From positions 930,001-994,000 of the forward strand of contig NZ_AFQU01000001.1 of assembly GCF_000220065.1 (NCBI RefSeq): DNA of 64,000 nt, given 5' to 3'. Under the pieces are notes generated by a model. That model did no database searches and was not told where the DNA came from. It saw only the letters and a program-made list of their open reading frames with translations. How positions within the stretch are numbered: position 1 is the first letter of the stretch; the number at the start of each line of letters is the position of its first letter. Positions 55,745-64,000 of this stretch are shown piece by piece. This DNA is from Streptococcus sp. oral taxon 056 str. F0418 (GTDB taxonomy: Bacteria; Bacillota; Bacilli; Lactobacillales; Streptococcaceae). Made by a program: the position numbers and the translations under genes.

Positions 55745-55922
55745 GAGAGTGGGACAGAAATCGGTAATTCGTTAGAATTCGATTTCGTCGTCCCACCTCC
55801 GCACAGTTGAGTAGGGCTGTAAAAGCTAATGAAATCAGCGTAATAGAGCCCACTCAACCACTGCGTCTTGCTCGACAATCCAAAGACAATTGAGAGGCTA
55901 GGACCTTTATCCCAGCCTCTCA
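55745..55922. repeat. 180-bp intergenic repeat, copy 2
   Basis: Near-identical to 37746-37925. All three hairpins are well formed here except one mismatch in the tip of the second (GCTAAT/ATCAGC). The last hairpin, GAGAGGCTgGGA and its TCC-AGCCTCTC arm, lies 14 bases after the groEL stop on the minus strand and may end or protect the groESL transcript; there is no T run. Confidence 0.85.
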
Positions 55923-55935
55923 CTATCTTGCTGTA

Positions 55936-57863
<1,928 letters not shown>

Positions 57864-57886
57864 AATTTTCCTCCAAAGATTAAATT

Positions 57887-57953
57887 TTAGCACTCTGAAC
57901 TTTCGAGTGCTAATCTATAGTTATTATTTTATCACTTGGTCAGAATTAGTCAA
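57887..57953 (-). promoter_or_regulatory. CIRCE operator and promoter of groESL
   Basis: A perfect CIRCE: TTAGCACTC (57887-57895), 9-base spacer, GAGTGCTAA (57905-57913), the binding site of the HrcA repressor. Upstream on the minus strand TTGACT (57953-57948) and TAAAAT (57931-57926) are 16 bases apart. Confidence 0.97.
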
Positions 57954-57984
57954 GAAAAAAATACTCATTCATCTACAAAAATGA

Positions 57985-58014
57985 CAAAAACTGACTGATA
58001 AAATTAGCCAGTTT
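57985..58014 (-). terminator. Terminator of the aromatic amino acid ABC transporter operon
   Basis: On the minus strand AAACTGGCT pairs with the AGTCAGTTT arm (one mismatch), then TTG. Confidence 0.65.
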
Positions 58015-58024
58015 CTTTTAATGA

Positions 58025-58828
58025 TTAGCTTAAAACCAAGGCATCATCGTTTAGCCTATAACCGCTATTTTTATGGAAAAGATCCATCAGCTGGGATACC
58101 GTGAGTCTTCTCTTTTCCTCTCCCTTTACGTCCACAACAATCTTGCCCTGAAACAACATAATTAAACGATTTCCATACTCAATTGCATGCTCCATATTAT
58201 GGGTCACCATTAATGTCGTCAACTTTTGTTCTTCTACGACTTTTCTAGTCAAATTCATTACCATATCGCTCGTTTTAGGATCAAGTGCAGCAGTATGTTC
58301 ATCCAGCAAGAGAACTTTGGGGCGAACCAAGGTAGCCATAGCCAACGTAAGAGCTTGACGCTGACCTCCCGATAGGAAATTAGCATCTGTCTTCATCCGA
58401 TTTTCTAATCCTAATCCCAAATGTTTTAACTCCTTTTTGAATAAATCTCGCTCTTCTTCTGTAATAGATCTTTTAAAAAAGCTGCGCTTCTTACCTCGGC
58501 GATAAGCAATAGCCATGTTTTCTTCAATGCTCAAATTTGTAGCAGTTCCCATGCGTGGATCTTGAAAGACACGGCTAATATCTTTTGAACGATCTGATAC
58601 AGAAGCTTTCTTGATAGACTCTCCATCTAAAAGAATATCTCCATCATCAATTTCTACAACGCCTGCAATCGAGTTCATGAGCGTTGACTTTCCAGCTCCA
58701 TTTCCTCCGATCACGGAGATAAAGTCTCCCTGCTCAATTTCTAGATCTAAGCCACGGAGCACTGGATTTTCATTTATGCTACCTTTTTCAAAGGTCTTAT
58801 ATAGATTGTTTAATGTTAATAAAGCCAT
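58025..58828 (-). CDS. ABC transporter ATP-binding protein (TrpZ-like)
   Basis: A 267-residue ABC ATPase. Walker A is GGNGAGKSTLMNSIAG, the Q-loop ISRVFQDPRMGT, the signature LSGGQRQALTLAM, Walker B VLLLDEHTAAL (Glu then His, where many have Glu-Pro), and the H-loop VTHNMEHAIEYGN. It powers the transporter whose lipoprotein-permease fusion is encoded just upstream, sharing one base with it. The family is the TrpXYZ-type amino acid importer. Confidence 0.9.
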   Translation of the reverse strand: MALLTLNNLYKTFEKGSINENPVLRGLDLEIEQGDFISVIGGNGAGKSTLMNSIAGVVEIDDGDILLDGESIKKASVSDRSKDISRVFQDPRMGTATNLSIEENMAIAYRRGKKRSFFKRSITEEERDLFKKELKHLGLGLENRMKTDANFLSGGQRQALTLAMATLVRPKVLLLDEHTAALDPKTSDMVMNLTRKVVEEQKLTTLMVTHNMEHAIEYGNRLIMLFQGKIVVDVKGEEKRRLTVSQLMDLFHKNSGYRLNDDALVLS

Positions 58829-60798
58829 TATGCATCACCTCCAGATATTAAGGTCTTATTGGGTTTAATCTTTAATTTATTACGAATTTCTGGCACATAA
58901 AGGATAAGAGCTAGAAGAATAGCAGAAGCTAATTTGAGCATCTGAGCATCCACATTCATAGCAAGAATCATAACGAGTACCAAACGATACAAGATGGAGC
59001 CCAAAACAATGGACCAGAGACGTTTTCCTAGGGGAAGATATTTTACAATGACCTCTGCCAAGATAATGGAAGCAAGACCATTTACAATCGTTCCTGTGCC
59101 CATATTCATATCAGCGTAGCCATTATTTTGTGCCAAAAGCGAGCCCGCCAGAGCGATGAATCCATTTGAAATCATATAACCAAAAATCTTGATGCGATCC
59201 ACCTTTATACCGTTAGCCTCTCCCATAGCTAGATTATCACCTGTAGCTCTCAAGGCTAATCCAAGCTGAGTATTAAGAAGGAGAATCAGCAAGAAAATAA
59301 CCAAACTCACAAAACCAATTCCCAATAAAATAACTGTATAAGTTTTAGGCCAATGAAGTAGCTCCATCAATCCACTCACCAATGTTGCCTGACCTGAAAG
59401 AGAGACATTAGAGCTTCCTAAAACGAGAAGATTGACAGAGTATAAGGCTGTAAGAGTGATAATCCCCGTCAAAAGGGCTGGAATTTTCATCTTGGTATGA
59501 AGGAAACCAGATACTGCACCTGCAATCATTCCTGATACAAATCCAGCAATCGTTGCTAAAAGTGGACTGACTCCTTTGACGATTAGGAGAGCTGTCGTTG
59601 CTGCGCCAAGCGGAAAAGATCCCTCAGCAGTCAAATCAGCTATATCTAAGATACGAAACGTTATAAAAACACCAATAGCCATAATAGACCAGAGCAAGCC
59701 CTGTGATAAAGCCGAAAGTATAATATCTAAGAAACTATTCGAAGAATGCGCTGAACCTGATTTTTTCATAGTAGAAGCTTTCGAATCATTCGTTTTTTTC
59801 GTAGTAGTAGTTTTATTAGTCTGCTTAGCGGACTGGCTAGCTTTTTGTTCTTCAAGAATAGGAGTAATGTCAATATTCAAAGATTTAGCCATTTCTTCAT
59901 TCACAACAACATTTAAAACTTCTGGCTGTTCGGCAGGAATATCACCAACCTTTTCACCGTTCATAATCCGAATAGCTAGTTTAGCTGTTTGGCGTCCAAG
60001 CGCTTCAAAGTCAGCACCGTAGGTAAATAGGACTCCATCATCAACCACATCAACAGCTCCCCCTACTACAGGAACTTTCATTTCTTTCGATAAATCTGTT
60101 ACCAAATTAATAGCCGATACAATCGTATTATCCGCTGGTATAAACAAGACCTCTGCCTGACTCATCAAGCTTCTAGTTGTATCTTGCACATCATTGGTAG
60201 ATGAGATTCCTTTGGTTATGGTCTCAATTCCTGCAGCTTTAAAGACTGCTTCAGCCTCTTCCACCTGAACTTCTGAATTACGTTCATTCGTCGTATACAT
60301 GATTCCGACTTTTTTCAGATTGGGTAGGACTTTTTTTAACAATTCCACCTGCTTTTTAACAGGTGATCGGTCACTCGTCCCTGTCGCTAAACCACCAACA
60401 TGCTCCATCGAAGCTACCAATTTTGCGGAAACAGGATCCGTAACTGCTGTAAACAAAATTGGAGTTTTGGTAGATAAGTTTGCCAATGCTTGAGCCGCTG
60501 GAGTCGCAATACCTAATACAAGATCATTTTTGGATAAGAGCTTTTCAGCGATTGTTTGTAAATTGGACTGTTCCCCTTGCGCATTTTGATAGTCAATCCG
60601 AATATTTTTACCATCTGCATAGCCTTGCTCTTCTAGCTCAGCGATAAACCCTTTTCGAGCCCCAGATAGAGCATCATGCTCCACATACTGTAAAATTCCG
60701 ATACGAACCTGCTCTTTGCTATCGTTTGACGTAGCACATCCGACCAAAGCAAGCATTGCCACCATCAAACTTACAAAAGATATGATTATTTTTTTCAT
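58828..60798 (-). CDS. Fused substrate-binding lipoprotein and permease of a TrpXY-type amino acid ABC transporter
   Basis: One 656-residue protein combines two subunits usually made separately. Residues 1-21 are a lipoprotein signal ending LVGC. Residues about 30-325 are a TrpX-type binding protein (VRIGILQYVEHDALSGARKG, LFTAVTDPVSAKLVASMEHV). Residues about 325-360 are a Thr/Lys/Ser-rich linker (TNKTTTTKKTNDSKASTMKK). Residues about 365-645 are a permease with about eight membrane segments (ALSQGLLWSIMAIGVFITFR, LGLALRATGDNLAMGEANGI). The frame is uninterrupted, so this is a real fusion. The binding domain must lie outside, so the first permease helix enters from the outside. The leader upstream points to Phe/Tyr as the substrate; related transporters are predicted for Trp. 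Confidence 0.88.
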   Translation of the reverse strand: MKKIIISFVSLMVAMLALVGCATSNDSKEQVRIGILQYVEHDALSGARKGFIAELEEQGYADGKNIRIDYQNAQGEQSNLQTIAEKLLSKNDLVLGIATPAAQALANLSTKTPILFTAVTDPVSAKLVASMEHVGGLATGTSDRSPVKKQVELLKKVLPNLKKVGIMYTTNERNSEVQVEEAEAVFKAAGIETITKGISSTNDVQDTTRSLMSQAEVLFIPADNTIVSAINLVTDLSKEMKVPVVGGAVDVVDDGVLFTYGADFEALGRQTAKLAIRIMNGEKVGDIPAEQPEVLNVVVNEEMAKSLNIDITPILEEQKASQSAKQTNKTTTTKKTNDSKASTMKKSGSAHSSNSFLDIILSALSQGLLWSIMAIGVFITFRILDIADLTAEGSFPLGAATTALLIVKGVSPLLATIAGFVSGMIAGAVSGFLHTKMKIPALLTGIITLTALYSVNLLVLGSSNVSLSGQATLVSGLMELLHWPKTYTVILLGIGFVSLVIFLLILLLNTQLGLALRATGDNLAMGEANGIKVDRIKIFGYMISNGFIALAGSLLAQNNGYADMNMGTGTIVNGLASIILAEVIVKYLPLGKRLWSIVLGSILYRLVLVMILAMNVDAQMLKLASAILLALILYVPEIRNKLKIKPNKTLISGGDA

Positions 60799-60823
60799 CC
60801 CATTCTCCTCTTAAAAATTTTTC

Positions 60824-61004
60824 AAAAACAAAAAGCCAATTAGACTGTATTCTAATTGACTTTTAAGTATTCATATATACGAAATATCTGTACTTTATAT
60901 CCAGTCAATTAGAATAGGTATCTAATCAGCTGGACTCAACATAAAATGCTTTAGCTTCTTAGATACAAACGGGGTGACGTTTGTATCCTATCGGCTACAA
61001 ACGT
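60824..61004 (-). promoter_or_regulatory. Attenuator: alternative helices and terminator in the transporter leader
   Basis: On the minus strand (5' to 3'): A (61023-61006, in the leader ORF) pairs with A' (60965-60949) over 17 bp; B ACGTTTGTA (61004-60996) pairs with B' TACAAACGT (60985-60977); A' can instead pair with F (60930-60919, TTAGATA core); F can instead pair with D (60913-60907); D (60916-60903) pairs with D' (60861-60848) over 14 bp; D' can instead pair with E TCTAATTGGCT (60844-60834), followed by TTTTTGTTTTT (terminator, 60861-60824). This chain lets ribosome position decide between D:D' (read-through) and D':E (stop). No T-box sequence is present. Confidence 0.8.
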
Positions 61005-61073
61005 CTATCTAAAGAAACTAAAGTAAAAGTAGGTATTTAATTTCATTGCCAATGATGACGTCTGTTTAACCAT
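61005..61073 (-). CDS. Leader peptide rich in Tyr and Phe (22 residues)
   Basis: An AAGGAG site precedes an ATG at 61073, which opens 22 codons ending with TAG at 61005. The peptide starts MVKQTSSLAMKL and ends NTYFYFSFFR: six of seven consecutive residues are Tyr or Phe. The last codons lie inside helix A of the attenuator. A ribosome that stalls for lack of charged tRNA-Phe or tRNA-Tyr would open that helix. It has no other plausible role and resembles the pheA-type leader peptides of enterobacteria in logic, not in sequence. Confidence 0.85.
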   Translation of the reverse strand: MVKQTSSLAMKLNTYFYFSFFR

Positions 61074-61103
61074 TTTACATCTCCTTGTTTGTGATTGTTT
61101 AAT

Positions 61104-61132
61104 ACTATACCCTTAATTTTAAACAATGTCAA
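61104..61132 (-). promoter_or_regulatory. Promoter of the transporter operon
   Basis: On the minus strand TTGACA (61132-61127) and TATAGT (61109-61104) with a 17-base spacer, a near-perfect sigma-A promoter, about 25 bases before the leader peptide's ribosome binding site. Confidence 0.9.
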
Positions 61133-61197
61133 TACTTTTTGTGAAATTTCTGAAAATTTTTGAAACAATACGTTCATTCTTTCCTTGCTTTTAATTG

Positions 61198-61230
61198 AAA
61201 AACAGCTCCTATTCCTAAAAGGGTGAGCTG
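61198..61230 (-). terminator. Terminator of pepA
   Basis: On the minus strand CAGCTC pairs with GAGCTG, followed by TTTTTC. Confidence 0.75.
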
Positions 61231-61255
61231 CTTTCGTGTTGTATAGTTTTAGTTA

Positions 61256-62323
61256 TTAATACTGTTTAATCAAATCAACTGTCGAGCGATCCAAGCGCTT
61301 CACCAGTGCTTGTAGGAAAGCTTGTGCTTGCAAGAAGTCATCCATAGCATAAAGCGTCTGATGAGAGTGAATATAGCGTGCGCATACCCCGATGGTCGTA
61401 GACGGTACCCCTCCATTTTGTAAATGAGCTGCGCCAGCATCTGTTCCACCTTGGGCACAATAATACTGATATTTTATGCCAGCTTCTTCTGCTGTGGTTA
61501 GCAAGAAATCCTTCATATTGGGTAACATAAGGTGACCTGGATCATAAAAACGCAGCAACGTTCCTTCACCAATCGCGCCTTGCCCACCATAGATATCTCC
61601 TGCAGGAGAGCAATCAACCGCAAAGAAAAGTTCTGGAGCAAACTTTGTCGTTGAAGCATGTGCACCACGCAAGCCAACCTCTTCTTGGACATTTGCACCA
61701 ACATAAAGTTCGTTGTCAAGTTTTTGAGCAGATAAAGCCTGTACCAACTCACTAACCATAAGGACACCATAGCGATTATCCCAAGCCTTGGAAATGACAT
61801 TTTTCCCATTGGCCGTCAGGATCGCAGAGCTATCTGGGACAATAGCATCACCAGGACGGATTCCAAAACTTTCTGCTTCTTCTTTGCTTGAGAAACCACC
61901 GTCAAAGACAATATCACTAACTTGTGGCAAGGTTGGAGAGCCACCTGCGCCACGCAAAAAGTGGGGAGGCACTGAACCTGAAATCACAGGAATCTCTTGT
62001 CCTTCTCGTGTAAACAGCTTAAAACGCTGGCTACTCACTACAAGAGGATTCCAGCCACCAATTTCCACCACACGAAAAGTTCCATCTGGCTTGATCTCAC
62101 TAACCATAAAGCCAACTTCATCCATGTGTGCTGCTACTAGTACGCGCGGAGCATTTGCTTCTTCTAAATGCTTGACACCAAAAAGACCACCAAGGCCATC
62201 TACTAGCATCTCATCCACATGAGGCGCCATTTTTTCACGCAAGTAGGTCCGTACCGGGCCTTCGTAAGCTGAAATTGCAGGAATCTCTGTTACCTCTTTA
62301 ATCTTTGAAAACAAATCTGACAT
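61256..62323 (-). CDS. pepA: Glutamyl aminopeptidase PepA (M42 family)
   Basis: A 355-residue cytoplasmic metallo-aminopeptidase with two metals in a tetrahedral assembly; streptococcal and lactococcal PepA remove N-terminal Glu and Asp. Metal and catalytic motifs are VAAHMDEVGFMVSEI, KAWDNRYGVLMV, NVQEEVGLRGAHAS and RYIHSHQTLYAMDD. AAGAAGGTAAAT precedes the ATG at 62323. The gene has its own terminator and is not clearly linked to the transporter operon downstream. Confidence 0.95.
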   Translation of the reverse strand: MSDLFSKIKEVTEIPAISAYEGPVRTYLREKMAPHVDEMLVDGLGGLFGVKHLEEANAPRVLVAAHMDEVGFMVSEIKPDGTFRVVEIGGWNPLVVSSQRFKLFTREGQEIPVISGSVPPHFLRGAGGSPTLPQVSDIVFDGGFSSKEEAESFGIRPGDAIVPDSSAILTANGKNVISKAWDNRYGVLMVSELVQALSAQKLDNELYVGANVQEEVGLRGAHASTTKFAPELFFAVDCSPAGDIYGGQGAIGEGTLLRFYDPGHLMLPNMKDFLLTTAEEAGIKYQYYCAQGGTDAGAAHLQNGGVPSTTIGVCARYIHSHQTLYAMDDFLQAQAFLQALVKRLDRSTVDLIKQY

Positions 62324-62358
62324 ATTTACCTTCTTTCTGTCCTTTATTTTATCACTTT

Positions 62359-63294
62359 TTAGAGAGGATGGATAGGAAAAATAAGTTCAAAATGAAGCAA
62401 TAATCCTTTTTCACTTTTATCTAAGACAATGACATTCAAACTCCCATTCATCACCTCGGCTAACTGACGAGCAACTGCTAATCCAAGACCAGTTCCCACT
62501 TGGTGACGGGAAGAGTCCTTCATGTAAAATTCTTCGAAAAGATAAGGAACATCCTCTTCTTGTAGTGTTTGGCTATTATTTTGGAAAGATATGCAAACTT
62601 GCTGTTTCTGAATAGATAGACGGATATTTAAAAAAGTATCTGCATAGCGGCCTGCATTTTGTAAGAGATTATTAAAAATACGCTCTAAACTATTTTCATC
62701 TGCCGAAACATAAACTGCGGAGTCCGGAATATCTATATCAACCGATAGCTGCGCCGCCTCCAGAAGCTGGTAATGTCCAAGCAAACTTTCTTTTAAAACA
62801 CGAGCAAGATCCACTTTTTTCAGATGAATCTGGTAATCTGACGATCGAAGGCGAGCATAGTCATAAAATTGCTCTACTAGAGATTTCATGCTTTCTGCCT
62901 TATTTGTCAGAACGGCGAGATTTTTTACCAACTCCTCATCTACAGCTTGCTCTTGCTCATTTGCTTGCATCCACTTCAAGTAACCAACTATCACTGTTAA
63001 AGGAGTTCGCAAATCATGACTAATATTTTCAATCTGCTTTTGAAAGCGTAGCTCTCTTTTCTTAGAATAAAGGACATGTTGCTCCACTTGGGCCAGGTAG
63101 TGATTTAAAGATATTAGAAAGTCGGCCAAATATTTATCTGGCATAGAAAGTTTCAGTGTCTGAGGCTGTCCCAAACTATCTTCCATCATCTTTAGCTCAG
63201 TAGAAAGCCTCTTCAAGCCGGCGGTTAAACTATAGTAGCGGAAGCCAAAGTATACAGCTATGAAAGAGGCAAGTAAAGAAAGAAAATAGAGCAT
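62359..63294 (-). CDS. Sensor histidine kinase
   Basis: A 311-residue membrane kinase with a short N-terminal anchor (MLYFLSLLASFIAVYFGFRY) and no large outer domain. The acceptor site is IENISHDLRTPLTVIVGYLKW, followed by an ATPase domain (LERIFNNLLQNAGRYAD, GTGLGLAVARQL). This short-sensor form is common in kinases which work with an ABC transporter, such as lantibiotic or cell-wall-drug sensors. An ABC-2-type permease gene lies just upstream and its response regulator is probably beyond the window. The ATG at 63294 follows AAAGGAGAG. Confidence 0.88.
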   Translation of the reverse strand: MLYFLSLLASFIAVYFGFRYYSLTAGLKRLSTELKMMEDSLGQPQTLKLSMPDKYLADFLISLNHYLAQVEQHVLYSKKRELRFQKQIENISHDLRTPLTVIVGYLKWMQANEQEQAVDEELVKNLAVLTNKAESMKSLVEQFYDYARLRSSDYQIHLKKVDLARVLKESLLGHYQLLEAAQLSVDIDIPDSAVYVSADENSLERIFNNLLQNAGRYADTFLNIRLSIQKQQVCISFQNNSQTLQEEDVPYLFEEFYMKDSSRHQVGTGLGLAVARQLAEVMNGSLNVIVLDKSEKGLLLHFELIFPIHPL

Positions 63295-63384
63295 GATCTC
63301 TCCTTTAATGATACAAATCAAAAATAAGTTTCTCCCACAATCATTTGATTTGAAGAAGAAAATTGTATTTCAATAAAACTGGTC

Positions 63385-64000
63385 TTATCGTGAATCTTTT
63401 GGTGCCAGAAAAATCAAGGCACCCCCTATCAGAAGCAGACTAATACCAAAACCTGAACTCAACAACTTCAAAATACCGTCAGATCGATTCCAAATAAACT
63501 CAAAAATAGGCGTCTGATTCGGATTACTAAAGTCAACACCTCCAAAACGCAAGAAAACAAGAGGCATCCAAGAAGAAATAACTTTCAACAAAGAATTCTG
63601 ATATCCAAACATCTCTAAAATGGAAGGAATAAGAAGCCATAGACCCGCCCAAGCTAGAACAGTCAGTATTATTTTTTGTGTCCATTCAAGGAAGAAGAGA
63701 ATGGTAGCTACGCTAGCCATTATCAGAGGTATCAGTAAAGGAAGTTCCCAGATTAACTCAGCTAAGCTAGTAACCTGCGGTTCCGAATCCGGCTTTAGAA
63801 TTATTGGTACCAATAAGAGATAGACGCTACTCACCCAAACACTAGCAATGAAACTAAAAATAGAAGCGGTGAACCATTTTCCTAATATAATTTTTAAAGG
63901 TGAAATCCCAAATGACAAAGTTGGCAACTGCGCTCTTGCCTTGTAACTTTCTTCGTACAAAAAGAGCGTCATACCAGCAGAAAGACCCAAAAACCAAAAG
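63385..64000 (-). CDS. ABC transporter permease, cut by the window edge
   Basis: The last 205 residues or so of a membrane protein whose frame stays open to the window end, so the N-terminus is missing. About five membrane segments are visible (IFSFIASVWVSSVYLLLVPI, LPLLIPLIMASVATILFFL, IILTVLAWAGLWLLIPSILE, FGISLLLIGGALIFLAP). The EESYKARAQLPTLSFGISPL stretch before them resembles ABC-2 permeases of the lantibiotic-immunity type. It is followed by the sensor kinase, 90 bases away. Confidence 0.65.
   Translation of the reverse strand, partial: FWFLGLSAGMTLFLYEESYKARAQLPTLSFGISPLKIILGKWFTASIFSFIASVWVSSVYLLLVPIILKPDSEPQVTSLAELIWELPLLIPLIMASVATILFFLEWTQKIILTVLAWAGLWLLIPSILEMFGYQNSLLKVISSWMPLVFLRFGGVDFSNPNQTPIFEFIWNRSDGILKLLSSGFGISLLLIGGALIFLAPKDSR

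Noticed and set aside
55723..55923. 66-residue open frame in the intergenic repeat
   Set aside because: It falls within the three-hairpin repeat and the translation follows the repeat's structure; no start signal.
57960..58000. CtsR box upstream of groESL
   Set aside because: TGACAAAAACTGAC lacks the tandem GGTCAAA heptamers; only the CIRCE is supported.
60799..61100. T-box or other riboswitch upstream of the transporter
   Set aside because: No T-box consensus or other known aptamer core was found; the leader ORF and alternative helices explain the structure better.

Overview
The window looks like chromosome of a viridans Streptococcus of the mitis/sanguinis type. The evidence is a PolC-type replicase, Gram-positive ribosome binding sites, a HrcA/CIRCE-type groESL, clpL, the scrA/scrB/scrR sucrose locus, nusB-asp23-efp, rpsF-ssb-rpsR and proS-rseP-cdsA-uppS in the usual streptococcal arrangement. 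The species call is inference; the gene content is read from the sequence. No CRISPR array, insertion sequence or intact integrase was seen.

Layout. 1-2.2 kb: a DUF3013 gene, rarA, 6S RNA and tRNA-Lys(CTT). 2.2-9.95 kb: an accessory zone bounded by three copies of the tRNA-Lys 3' end plus its terminator (2180, 7667, 9899). It looks like two successive decayed insertions. The first carries a Mga/RofA-like regulator, a glsB-amaP-DUF2273-gls24-csbD envelope-stress operon and a DUF389 membrane protein. The second carries a HAD phosphatase and a LacI regulator under a promoter with a perfect palindrome. 10-17 kb (minus strand): polC, a methyltransferase, a 50-residue membrane protein, pepS and two small membrane proteins, one of them a second GlsB. 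17.2-27.1 kb (plus strand): a glycan-use locus with a GH36-like glycosidase, a CUT1 transporter lacking an ATPase, a GH31 glycosidase and a YesM/YesN-type two-component pair, with cre-like sites at both main promoters.

27-35.6 kb (minus strand): proS, rseP, cdsA, uppS, yajC and clpL. cdsA and yajC each carry a one-base deletion in a homopolymer, so either the assembly has errors here or both genes are broken. 35.8-38.2 kb: a fucO-like dehydrogenase, fucU, a scrap of a possible sugar kinase and a 180-bp intergenic repeat. 38.2-42.7 kb: the scr locus. 42.8-48.3 kb: nusB, asp23-like, efp, an M24 peptidase and uvrA. 48.4-57.9 kb: corA, DUF1129, a GNAT gene, rpsR-ssb-rpsF, folE, prsW, an HD hydrolase, a deoxynucleoside kinase, queH, a second copy of the 180-bp repeat, then groEL-groES.

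58-61.1 kb is the most interesting region. It encodes a TrpXYZ-type amino-acid ABC transporter whose lipoprotein and permease are fused into one protein. Its mRNA leader has a strong promoter, a 22-codon ORF ending in a Tyr/Phe-rich run, a chain of mutually exclusive helices and a Rho-independent terminator. This reads as classical ribosome-mediated attenuation by Phe/Tyr, which is unusual in Firmicutes. 61.2-64 kb: pepA, a sensor kinase and a truncated ABC permease.
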